A stretch of DNA of 64,000 bases. Origin: Myxococcota bacterium (GTDB lineage Bacteria > Myxococcota_C > UBA6777). Shown in pieces: positions 7,630 through 15,091 of this stretch; within the stretch, counting starts at the first letter, position 1, and every line of letters starts with the position of its first letter. The stretch lies in contig JAKLKB010000035.1 of assembly GCA_023150835.1 (NCBI GenBank), positions 1-64,000 on the forward strand, given 5' to 3'. A program made the position numbers and the translations under genes. Below the pieces are notes generated by a model, which made no database searches, was not told the DNA's origin, and saw only the letters and a program-made list of their open reading frames with translations.

Positions 7630-8571
7630 TCAAGAGGCGGTCGTTTGGGAGAGGATCGCTTGGAGTGGGTTGGCGACATACGGTTGAGAGCAAAAGGAGA
7701 GTCCACATTTGGCGAAGTGGTGGGCGTTTTCGGGTTCTTTGCGTCCGAGGCAAGCGCGGGCGAGGGAGAGGTAAAGTTCGGCGAAAAAGGGGTATTGGTG
7801 TTCGTCTTGTTGGCTGTAGGTGAGGGCGGCAAAGAAGGCGCTGGCTTTTCGGGAGATGCGGCGGTGGAGGGGGAGGTCTTTGCGGCCAGCTTCGGAGATA
7901 CGGGCGCTTTCGATGAGCGCATCGAGATTTTCTTGGAGGAGAGTGCTGGCGCGTCGGTATTCGTTGCGAGCGAGGGCGATCTCGCCACGTATGGCGTCGA
8001 GGATGTAGCGGTGGGGGGGGCCGCTGGTGATCTCTTCGGCTTCGCTGAGGGCGAGGTCGGCTTGACGTAGGGCGTCTTGGTTGGAGAAGCAAAGGGCGAA
8101 CAGGCGGGCTTTTTGAGCGAGAAGCCCAGCACGAAGTAGCGAGGGTGGGACGTGTTCGAGGGCTTCATCGAGGATCTCACGGGCGCGTTGGGGATAGCCG
8201 AGGCGGCGTTCGAGATCGGCTTCCATACCCCAAACAAAAGCGGCTTCCATGCCGGTATCACGGGATTTTTGGAGCAGGCTTCGTGCAAGGGTTTCATCGG
8301 CTTCTTCGATGGCGAGTTCGGTTTGCATTCGCAGATACGCTTCATAAGGAAGCAACAGCCGCCAAAACAGCAGGTGTCTTCGAGCGGATCGAAAACGGCC
8401 TTGGCTGCGCAGTTTTCCGATATGCCGATAATGCGCAAACACGGCCATGACCATCGGGAAAAGCAGCAAGATCCCGAGCAAAAGGCCATCAATCGGCAGC
8501 CGCAGACCATAAGAGAGAAAGACGATCCCCAAAAAAGGGAACAAGATAAACAAGAGTACACGAAAGAACAT
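7630..8571 (-). CDS. Membrane protein with TPR-like helical repeats
   Basis: A 313-residue protein. The start is set at the ATG at 8571 because AAGGAAGA precedes it and the N-terminus then opens with two hydrophobic segments (residues about 2-20 and 24-45). After the membrane hairpin the chain is all-helical with paired helices rich in A, L and E, the look of tetratricopeptide repeats, for example ARSLLQKSRDTGMEAAFVWG and AREILDEALEHVPPSLLRAG. No catalytic motif is visible. It lies 182 nt upstream of the HprK-like gene on the same strand and could be a scaffold for that cassette, or an unrelated upstream neighbour. The gap holds two copies of the 9-bp CACGGAAA-type unit that is amplified at 10.5 kb. 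Confidence 0.7.
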   Translation of the reverse strand: MFFRVLLFILFPFLGIVFLSYGLRLPIDGLLLGILLLFPMVMAVFAHYRHIGKLRSQGRFRSARRHLLFWRLLLPYEAYLRMQTELAIEEADETLARSLLQKSRDTGMEAAFVWGMEADLERRLGYPQRAREILDEALEHVPPSLLRAGLLAQKARLFALCFSNQDALRQADLALSEAEEITSGPPHRYILDAIRGEIALARNEYRRASTLLQENLDALIESARISEAGRKDLPLHRRISRKASAFFAALTYSQQDEHQYPFFAELYLSLARACLGRKEPENAHHFAKCGLSFCSQPYVANPLQAILSQTTAS

Positions 8572-8607
8572 GCGATCTTCCTTGTGTGGGGTTTGATGGC
8601 AAGCGGT

Positions 8608-8800
8608 CCCGTTGTTGGGCCACAGGGGGCTTCGGACGACGAAAACGAGAAAGATGCGACTGTAAAATGGCAAGCGGTCCTGTTGTTGGGCAGCCACAGG
8701 GGGCTGCCCCTACATCGGTCGCTCACACAACGACGTTGTTTTTGTGAGTGGGATGGTTGCGGGGCTGTCCCTACGTAGGTCGCTCGCACGATGGGCGGAT
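8608..8800. repeat. Dispersed repeat family A, three partial copies
   Basis: Three degenerate copies of the family A element lie upstream of the TPR-like gene. The best (about 8671-8732) reads, on the minus strand, GTTGTGTGAGCG then GTAGGGGCAGCC-CCCTGT-GGCTGCCC and ACAGGA. A second (about 8757-8800) retains ATCCGCCC and a damaged centre, and a third near 8608-8632 keeps only the central half. The central palindrome GGGCAGCC/GGCTGCCC (8688-8708) could form a hairpin in RNA. Other copies are at 26250, 55257 and 58191. Confidence 0.8.
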
Positions 8801-8806
8801 GTTGTC

Positions 8807-10249
8807 TTATTCTTTTAACAGGCCGATGCGGTCGGCCAGATCGTTGGTGAGGATGCCCGCTGGATCGAGTTGGCTTTTGAGAGAGCGCAACTGTCGTAGG
8901 CGATCCGCAGGAAAAGAGCGTTTGAATTGGTTTTCTGTCAAGAGGCCGTCTTTGGCGAAATAAAATCGCCCGCCGTGTTGGAGGACGACTTCGGTCATCT
9001 CGTGGGCGAGTCGATGGAGTCGGCGTTGGTTGCGTTCGCGGACGGGGTAGTCGAGCGCAAAGCTGTATCCGTCCACGTTGTAGGACATCAAGAAAGGATC
9101 GGGGAGGTGTTTTTTGAGGACGGCCAAAAAAGGCGGGATTCCCGCTTTTTGTGACAAAAGGATCTGTTGCTCGAAGACTTGTCGTGCGGCAGCTTTGGGG
9201 ACAAAGGTTTGGTATTGGATCAGGCCGCCCGGTTGGTAACTTTTTTGCCATCCCGGGACGTAATCCAGCAAGAAGTTGAATCCAGCGTGGCTTTGTCGGT
9301 ACGGTGGGCGCGAGGCTTCGCGGCGGTCTGCGTAAAACTTGGCGGTGTTGACCAACCGCATCCCGGGCCGATGCAAGAACATCCACAGCCCCATCCACAG
9401 CATCGATTTGGGGACAACGCCGAGGAACACTTCGGGGAGTTCTTGGTAAGAGAGTTTGAGCGTGTGGTGAGGGCGCTTGTCTTCGCCTTCTTGGAGGTTG
9501 CGTGCGACGTGCAAGGTTCCTCGCCCCAACTGAAAGCCGGGCGCAAGCGCATCGACCCAGCCCACAAGGTAATCTTGATCGAGGTGTGCTTCCATCACGT
9601 CGATCATCTCTTGGATCGAGCGTGTCGAAAAGGTTTCGACCAAGACTTCGCCGCTGTAGACGCGCTTCATTTGCAATCGAATCCGCGTGATCACCCCCAA
9701 TACTCCGCCTGATCCGATCACTCCATAAAAGACCTCGCGGTGTTGACTCGGCGAACACGTCAACAAGCGCCCATCCCCCGTCAAGACATCGATCTCCAAA
9801 ACATGATCGCCGAGCGTCCCGTATTTGAAGCTGTTCTTTCCGTGTATATTGACGCCCAATCCCCCCCCAAGTGAGGTGCGCATCGTTCCGCTGACCACAG
9901 GCGGCCACCAACCATCTTCGAGCGTGTAGTGCCACAGATCCACAATGCGCACCCCCGGCTCAACATCGATCACTCCGTTGCTCGGATCCCACGCCAAGAC
10001 CCGTCGCATCCGCGTCAAATCCAACAACACACGATCTTGGCCGATACTGGCGTCTCCATAACTTTGTCCGCTTCCGCGCAACGTGATCTTGACCCCTTCT
10101 TCGTGGGCTCGCTCAAGGATCCTCTGCGCTTGCTCCACAGTCGTTGGGCGCGTCGCATACATATCCGCACCATGCGACATCCCCCATCCGCGCACCCGCT
10201 CCATCCGCGATGACAACACCAAACCACCGCTCAATAATGCTTGCTGCAT
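8807..10249 (-). CDS. DprE1-like FAD-linked oxidase
   Basis: A 480-residue flavoenzyme with a PCMH-type FAD domain: [11 protein letters not shown] near residues 58-68, a Gly-rich [14 protein letters not shown] stretch at 126-139, GGLIQYQ in the substrate domain, and a C-terminal [10 protein letters not shown] block. These, and the ending [17 protein letters not shown], closely follow mycobacterial decaprenylphosphoryl-ribose 2'-oxidase DprE1. The residue matching its drug-reactive Cys387 appears to be Ala. Expected reaction: oxidation of polyprenylphosphoryl-ribose at C2' to a keto intermediate. The next gene upstream encodes the matching DprE2-like reductase. The start given is the last of five in-frame ATGs preceded by GGAGGGGAG. 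The reading frame continues upstream through an acidic and ENT-repeat region that is out of frame with its natural start at 10821. Confidence 0.8.
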   Translation of the reverse strand: MQQALLSGGLVLSSRMERVRGWGMSHGADMYATRPTTVEQAQRILERAHEEGVKITLRGSGQSYGDASIGQDRVLLDLTRMRRVLAWDPSNGVIDVEPGVRIVDLWHYTLEDGWWPPVVSGTMRTSLGGGLGVNIHGKNSFKYGTLGDHVLEIDVLTGDGRLLTCSPSQHREVFYGVIGSGGVLGVITRIRLQMKRVYSGEVLVETFSTRSIQEMIDVMEAHLDQDYLVGWVDALAPGFQLGRGTLHVARNLQEGEDKRPHHTLKLSYQELPEVFLGVVPKSMLWMGLWMFLHRPGMRLVNTAKFYADRREASRPPYRQSHAGFNFLLDYVPGWQKSYQPGGLIQYQTFVPKAAARQVFEQQILLSQKAGIPPFLAVLKKHLPDPFLMSYNVDGYSFALDYPVRERNQRRLHRLAHEMTEVVLQHGGRFYFAKDGLLTENQFKRSFPADRLRQLRSLKSQLDPAGILTNDLADRIGLLKE

Positions 10250-10357
10250 CTCCCCTCCTTCCTCTGGACTCTGCATCTCCCCTCCTTCCTCTGGACTCTG
10301 CATCTCCCCTCCTTCCTCTGAACTCTGCATCTCCCCTTCTTCCGCTGAACTCTGCAT
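10250..10357 (-). repeat. 27-nt coding repeats, each carrying a ribosome site and ATG
   Basis: Four 27-nt units encode MQSPEEGGE-type nonapeptides ahead of the flavoenzyme. On the minus strand every unit contains GGAGG or a close variant a few bases before an in-frame ATG (starts at 10357, 10330, 10303, 10276), and a fifth ATG at 10249 follows the last unit. The effect is a ladder of plausible translation starts in one frame. The first unit is the most diverged (SSAEEGE). Confidence 0.85.
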
Positions 10358-10495
10358 CTGCGCAATTTTCGTCTCTTCGTCTGGCTCGTTTGCCTCCGTA
10401 TGCTCGGAGTGTGTTGTGGGTTCTTTTGGGGCGGTGGGTTGCGAAACGGGAGATTCCTGCGGGTCGTCGTACGAAGTGTGAAACTCGCGCTGGTC

Positions 10496-10668
10496 GTTTT
10501 CCGTGTTTTCCGTGTTTTCCGTGTTTTCCGTGTTTTCCGTGTTTTCCGTGTTTTCCGTGTTTTCCGTGTTTTCCGTGTTTTCCGTGTTTTCCGTGTTTTC
10601 CGTGTTTTCCGTGTTTTCCGTGTTTTCCCCGTGTTTTCCGTGTTTTCCGTGTTTTCCGTGTTTTCCGT
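10496..10668. repeat. 9-bp tandem array (GTTTTCCGT) with one 11-bp unit
   Basis: Nineteen units: fourteen perfect 9-mers from 10496, one 11-mer at 10622-10632 with two extra C, then four perfect 9-mers. On the minus strand it encodes ENT repeats in frame with the flavoenzyme before the anomaly and ENT in frame with the upstream start after it. Gain or loss of a whole unit keeps frame; only an odd-length unit changes it. Two related units (CACGGAAAG, CACGGAAAA) also lie at about 7482-7500. Confidence 0.95.
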
Positions 10669-10866
10669 GGGCTCTTTTGAGGCGGGATGGATGGGGGCGG
10701 AGTGGTTGAGTTGGCGGAGTTGGGCGTCGACTTCTTCGACGGCGCGGGCGAGAAGTTCTTCTTGTGTTTTTTGGGATGGTGGGTTTTTGGGGGGTGATTT
10801 TTTCTTTCGAGAAGCAGCCATGAGGTGATCCTTTTGGGCGAGAGGCGAAGGTGTCGAGGGGGTGGG

Positions 10867-11637
10867 TTAGAAGGACATCTTGCGAAACAGGAAGCTGGGG
10901 ATTTGGCGGATGATCCACATGATCGGTCGCCAGATGCCGGGGACGTAGACGATGTTTCGGCGAGCGTGGATGGATTTGGCGATGCGCATGGCGGCTTGGT
11001 GAGGTTCGAGGATAAAGGGTTGGTTTTTGAGGTGAGCGGTCATGGGAGTACGGACGGGGCCGGGTTTAACGGTGAGGACGTGGACATCGTGAGGGGCGAG
11101 TCGATTGCGGAGGGATTCGAGGTAGGTGTCAAGAGCGGCCTTGGAAGCGGCGTATACGGTGTTTCCGCGTCGTCCACGATCACCTGCGACCGAGCCGATA
11201 CCGACGATGGTTCCGCGTTTGGTTTGGGAAAAGCGTTTGGCGGCTTCGTTGAGCCAAGCGATGGCTCCAAGGAGATTGATCTCGATGATCGATTGATCTT
11301 TGGTGAAGTCGAATTCATCGGGTGCGAGGGTGGGCATGATACCAGCGGCGTAGACGACGAGTTCAAGGCCGGGGGCTTGTTGGGAGATTTGTTGGAAGAG
11401 AGCGGGGATCTCGGCGTAGTGGGTGGTGTCGTGTGGGAAAGGAAAAGCGATGGGATCGGTGTGGCCTTGGTTGATCTCGGCAGCGAGTTTGCGCAACAGC
11501 TCGATGCGACGGGCGACGAGAGCGACGGCGTAGCCTTCTTTGGCGAGGTGACGGGCCAAGGCTTCTCCGATCCCTGAGGAAGCTCCGACAATCAACGCGA
11601 CGGGGCGAGCAGCGCGCAACAGTGTTCCACTTGTCAT
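10867..11637 (-). CDS. DprE2-like short-chain dehydrogenase/reductase
   Basis: A 256-residue SDR enzyme: the NAD(P) motif GASSGIG near residue 17, NAAG-equivalent VYAAG, catalytic Ser in GIGSVAG, and YAASK. The C-terminal end (PGIWRPIMWIIRQIPSFLFR) follows the ending of mycobacterial DprE2, as do the KPGPVRTPMTAHLK and neighbouring blocks. DprE2 reduces the keto product of DprE1 to polyprenylphosphoryl-arabinose, a donor for arabinose-containing envelope glycans. The flavoenzyme gene begins 45 nt downstream, so the two are very likely co-transcribed and act as one epimerase. Start: ATG at 11637 with GGAG upstream; an alternative in-frame ATG at 11691 would add 18 residues. Confidence 0.85.
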   Translation of the reverse strand: MTSGTLLRAARPVALIVGASSGIGEALARHLAKEGYAVALVARRIELLRKLAAEINQGHTDPIAFPFPHDTTHYAEIPALFQQISQQAPGLELVVYAAGIMPTLAPDEFDFTKDQSIIEINLLGAIAWLNEAAKRFSQTKRGTIVGIGSVAGDRGRRGNTVYAASKAALDTYLESLRNRLAPHDVHVLTVKPGPVRTPMTAHLKNQPFILEPHQAAMRIAKSIHARRNIVYVPGIWRPIMWIIRQIPSFLFRKMSF

Positions 11638-11867
11638 CCGAATCTCCGATACGTAGGGGTTGATCAGGGTGATCCTTTGATCAAAAGGCATTGCTTTAAC
11701 ACAAACCGCACAAACAAGGGAGGGGCTTTTTCTTTGCTTGCTACGCAAGTCTTTTCATCTTGACGGCGGTGGTTGATTTTTCTATCATCGCCAGACACGC
11801 ACCAAGAGTTGAAGCGTTTCGGATATTTGTTGATACGAGGGGTCTTCCCAAAACAAAGGAGGGTACG

Positions 11868-12704
11868 ATGTTGCTTCGTTGGTTGGGTGGTTTGGTGATC
11901 GTGATCGGGTTGCTTTTGGGGGGTGGAAGGGTTGCGCACGCGCAAGAGGATTGCGGGATCACGGGGTACACACAACAGGCTTGCCATGCGGAGTTTGTGC
12001 CGACGCGTCAGATGTTGGGTGGGGGAGTGCAGCAGTTGGTGTATCGCTCGAATGATGGGGCGATGGCGATTTATCGGGCGATTCCGCACAGTATGGTGGC
12101 CAATTATGCCGATCCGTTCAAGACATTGATCGATCAGGCGCGGGATACGTTTATGAAAGATTGGCAATCCACGCCGAGAGAGATGTGGGTGAAAACAGTC
12201 GAGGGGATCGACTCTTTTGTGATGGCGTTCCCGGGGCAGCGTTTTGTTGCGGTGACACCTGTTCGTGCGGGATTTTTGATCGGGGCCTTTCAGATCCCGA
12301 GCCAAACAAGCCCGCTGTTTGTGTACCTCAAGCAAGAAAGACTGGCTCCGCGTGCGAATCCCCCGCAAATCAGCCATATCAGGCCGCGTTATCCGATGCA
12401 AGCCTCAGGTGGTTCTCAAGATTCGGGGAGTACGCAAGTCCCGGAAACGGGGGCTTTGTGGCGTTGCGATTCACAAGGGACGTACAAGATCTGCGAGAGA
12501 AGCAGCGGCTCGGCATGGGAGCGGAATTGTCGGAGTCGGACTTCGTCGGCTGTGGGTTTTGGGGCGTCTCGTTTGATGGCGCAGACCAAGGCGAATGGCA
12601 GTTGTTCGCATCACATGACGAAGATGATCTTAATTTCGAATATCGGTGGTGGGGGCTATCGGGTGTCGGGGTGCCGTGCGATCTCTTGTCGGCGCGTGCG
12701 CTAA
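11868..12704 (+). CDS. Secreted protein of unknown function
   Basis: A 278-residue protein starting at an ATG with AAAGGAGG upstream. It has a clear signal peptide: a short basic start, a hydrophobic core of about 18 residues, and a likely signal peptidase site after AHA near residue 24. The mature chain has an early CGITGYTQQAC cysteine pair and a C-terminal third with at least seven cysteines (WRCDSQGTYKICERS and onward), suggesting disulfides and an extracytoplasmic location. No family is recognised. It stands alone on the plus strand, divergent from the DprE2-like gene and convergent with the transporter operon, 16 nt from the ATPase stop. Confidence 0.75.
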   Translation: MLLRWLGGLVIVIGLLLGGGRVAHAQEDCGITGYTQQACHAEFVPTRQMLGGGVQQLVYRSNDGAMAIYRAIPHSMVANYADPFKTLIDQARDTFMKDWQSTPREMWVKTVEGIDSFVMAFPGQRFVAVTPVRAGFLIGAFQIPSQTSPLFVYLKQERLAPRANPPQISHIRPRYPMQASGGSQDSGSTQVPETGALWRCDSQGTYKICERSSGSAWERNCRSRTSSAVGFGASRLMAQTKANGSCSHHMTKMILISNIGGGGYRVSGCRAISCRRVR

Positions 12705-12720
12705 GGTCGGTGTGGGGGGG

Positions 12721-13770
12721 TTAGCGGATGCGGGTATCTTCGACGACGCGGCCATCGACGAGGCGGATCAAGCGGTCTGCGCGTTCGGCAAAGTAAGTGT
12801 CGTGAGTGACCATAAGGAAGGCTTTTTGGGTGGTGAGGTTTAATTCGCGCATCAAGTTGAAGACGATCTCACCGCTCTTGCTGTCAAGGTTTCCCGTCGG
12901 TTCGTCGGCGAGAACCAAGACAGGATCGTTGGCGAGAGCGCGCAAGATCGCGACGCGCTGTTGTTGCCCGCCCGAAAGCTGGCTTGGTCGGTGAGAGATG
13001 CGTTCTTTGAGGCCGATCAATCCGAGTAGTTCGGTCATGCGGTGTCGGTTGGCCTCTTCAAAAGAGCGGCCACGCAAACGGCAGGGGATCAGGACGTTTT
13101 CGAGGACGTTGTATTCGGGGAGGAGGTAGTGAAATTGGAAGATAAAGCCGAGAAAGTCGCGGCGCATGATGGCGCGTTCATCTTCGGAGAGCGAGGCGGC
13201 ATCTTTGCCACCCAAGAACACTTCGCCCGAAGTGGGGGTATCCAAGAGGCCCATGAGGTTGAGCAGGGTGGTTTTGCCAGAGCCCGAAGCACCGACGATA
13301 GCGACGAATTCACCCGGCATGACGCGCAGATTGATATCAAAAAGAACTTGGGTGGTGACTTCGCCAAAAAAGCTCTTGTTGATGCCGCGCAGTTCGAGGA
13401 CAGGCTGGTTGGGATCGAGGCGGTTGCTGGTTTCTTGCCAGAGGGTGGCGAGCTTTTTTTTGACGGCTTCCATGCTCTGATCGCCGTTTGAGACAAAGGG
13501 GCTTAAAGAAGCCTTGGCATCGGGGGATTCGATCGGTTTGCGTGTCCAAAATTGTGGTTTATGGAAAGCCAGTGCATCGGCTTGGATCTCTGGGGTGGAG
13601 GGCGGAGTGGCGTCTTTGGGATCGGGGATCTCGACCTGTTCGAGGAGATCTTCGAGTGAGTCGGCGAGAACGGGGGCAGAAGATGGTGTTGCGGATGAAT
13701 CGGAGTTCGATCGATTGTTTTTGTCGGATGGTCGGGAGTTTTTGGATGGTTTGGATTTGATCTTGCTCAT
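12721..13770 (-). CDS. ABC transporter ATPase (LolD/MacB type) with disordered N-terminal extension
   Basis: A 349-residue ATPase. Walker A GASGSGKTT at 160-168, Q-loop region FQFHYLLPEYNVLENV, signature LSGGQQQR, Walker B VLADEPTG and H-loop VTHD are all present. FQ-x-H-LLPE-x-x-LENV is characteristic of the LolD/MacB/FtsE class, which works with FtsX-like permeases. The first 120 residues are Ser/Pro/Asp-rich, not part of the fold and unusual for the family. A second start at Met100 (13473) would give a normal-length ATPase, but the ATG at 13770 has GAGGAG upstream inside the end of the permease gene. It follows the permease by 4 nt. Role: energises export or outer-membrane transfer through the permease and adaptor. 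Confidence 0.9.
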   Translation of the reverse strand: MSKIKSKPSKNSRPSDKNNRSNSDSSATPSSAPVLADSLEDLLEQVEIPDPKDATPPSTPEIQADALAFHKPQFWTRKPIESPDAKASLSPFVSNGDQSMEAVKKKLATLWQETSNRLDPNQPVLELRGINKSFFGEVTTQVLFDINLRVMPGEFVAIVGASGSGKTTLLNLMGLLDTPTSGEVFLGGKDAASLSEDERAIMRRDFLGFIFQFHYLLPEYNVLENVLIPCRLRGRSFEEANRHRMTELLGLIGLKERISHRPSQLSGGQQQRVAILRALANDPVLVLADEPTGNLDSKSGEIVFNLMRELNLTTQKAFLMVTHDTYFAERADRLIRLVDGRVVEDTRIR

Positions 13771-13774
13771 GGTT

Positions 13775-15031
13775 TTAGGCTCCTCGGATCACTTCGATGG
13801 GGTTGACACGCGAGGCTCGCCAAGCGGGGTACAAGGCCGCAAGGAGTCCCACCACCATCGCGATCAAGAAAGCGGTGAGGATGACGCTGGGTTTGACTTC
13901 GACAGAAAAGACACTGACCAAGCGCCCCAAGGTATCGCGGCGTTTAAAGGAAGTGAGGTAGTTTGCGAGGCCCATGCCGACGGCAGTTCCCATACAAGCG
14001 CCCAAGAAAGAGATGATCACGCCTTGAAGAGTGAAGACGCCGATGATCTGGGCGCGGGTGGCTCCCATGGCTTTGAGGATGCCGAGTTCGCGCATCTTGC
14101 TGACAACAGACATGATCAAGATGCTGGCGATCCCCAGTCCTGCGGCGATGGTGGTCAATAGCAGGATGATGTTGGTGGTGACGTTTTGCGACTGCATGGC
14201 GGTTAAGAAGTTTTCGTTGTCTTCCATCCAAGAACGTACCTCGAAAGGCACACGCTGTCGCAGACGGACGGCCAGTCGTTTGGCATGGTAGATCTCGCCG
14301 ATCTTGATGTAAAAGGCGGATATCGCGGTGGATAGGCCAAATAGCGATTGTGCATCGCGCAGCGGGATGTAGGCGGAGCTACGGTCGCGCATACGTGCGC
14401 CTGTGGCAAAGACCCCCGCTACGGTGAATGTGACGCTTTCGGAGTTGGCGTTGACAAGGCGGACTTTGTCGCCGATCTGTACGGAGAGATCATCCGCGAC
14501 ACCGATCCCGATCACGATCTGCCCTGTGTTGAGGCCAAAGAATTTCCCGCCGATCAGCTTGTCTTGGATCTGGATCACTTTGTCGTACTCTTCGGGGACA
14601 ACGCCTGTGATGCTTACGGCGGTAGGAAGGGCACCACGAAACAAAATGGCCTGTTCAGAAACAACGGGAACAACCGCCCGAACCAACGGATCAAAGGAAG
14701 CAAAGCGTTGCTCCCATGTGTTCCAGTTTTCGAGTTTGCGGATCTGATTGGACATCCTGAAGCTTTTGCCGATGTAGAGGGTGGGTTCGCCCTTTTTTTG
14801 GAGGGCGGGGATCTGCCAAGCGGCTTGGGGGATGCGCTCTTCGGGCAGGATCGTGATGTGTGGCATGGACTCCGTGATGGTGGTGGTAATCCGCGATTGG
14901 ATCCCTTCCATCATCGTACTCAAGCCGATGATCAGGGTTACGCTGATCATGACGATCCCCATCGTCAGTAAAGTTTGACCGATATTATGGCGCAGGCTGC
15001 GCAGCGCCATCGACCAAGCAAATCGATTCAT
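13775..15031 (-). CDS. FtsX/LolC/MacB-type ABC permease
   Basis: A 418-residue permease with one N-terminal transmembrane helix (about residues 20-42, starting after RSLRHNIGQ), a large periplasmic domain (about 43-280) and three C-terminal helices (about 290-400), ending YPAWRASRVNPIEVIRGA, a very common end in this family. It works with the ATPase encoded 4 nt downstream and the adaptor encoded 60 nt upstream. Such complexes extract lipoproteins (LolCDE) or export peptides and siderophore-like compounds (MacAB). The presence of an HlyD-type adaptor favours MacAB-like export. Start: ATG with GAGAGG upstream. Confidence 0.9.
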   Translation of the reverse strand: MNRFAWSMALRSLRHNIGQTLLTMGIVMISVTLIIGLSTMMEGIQSRITTTITESMPHITILPEERIPQAAWQIPALQKKGEPTLYIGKSFRMSNQIRKLENWNTWEQRFASFDPLVRAVVPVVSEQAILFRGALPTAVSITGVVPEEYDKVIQIQDKLIGGKFFGLNTGQIVIGIGVADDLSVQIGDKVRLVNANSESVTFTVAGVFATGARMRDRSSAYIPLRDAQSLFGLSTAISAFYIKIGEIYHAKRLAVRLRQRVPFEVRSWMEDNENFLTAMQSQNVTTNIILLLTTIAAGLGIASILIMSVVSKMRELGILKAMGATRAQIIGVFTLQGVIISFLGACMGTAVGMGLANYLTSFKRRDTLGRLVSVFSVEVKPSVILTAFLIAMVVGLLAALYPAWRASRVNPIEVIRGA

Positions 15032-15091
15032 CGAAGCCCTCTCTTTTGTGCAAAGACATCGGTAGTTTCGGCGATATGGAGATAGGCTCGA

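Larger units (their letters stand above)
10231..10821 (-). pseudogene. Out-of-frame N-terminal segment of the DprE1-like gene
   Basis: An ATG at 10821 with AAGGA upstream, 45 nt after the DprE2-like stop, opens a frame starting MAASRKKKSPPKNPP and continuing through a helical segment and then ENT repeats. After four ENT units a 2-nt excess (GTTTTCCCCGT instead of GTTTTCCGT at 10622-10632) moves the frame to a KTR run that reads on, implausibly basic and Pro-rich, to a stop at 10231. The flavoenzyme frame is the one that reads ENT after the excess bases. So the expected full gene is 8807-10821 with a frameshift in the array. Either the gene is switched or broken here, or the repeat was misread, or the flavoenzyme starts inside. 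Confidence 0.55.

Noticed and set aside
7521-9935. 804-residue minus-strand frame overlapping the TPR-like and flavoenzyme genes
   Set aside because: Overlaps two better supported genes in another frame and has no domain signature.
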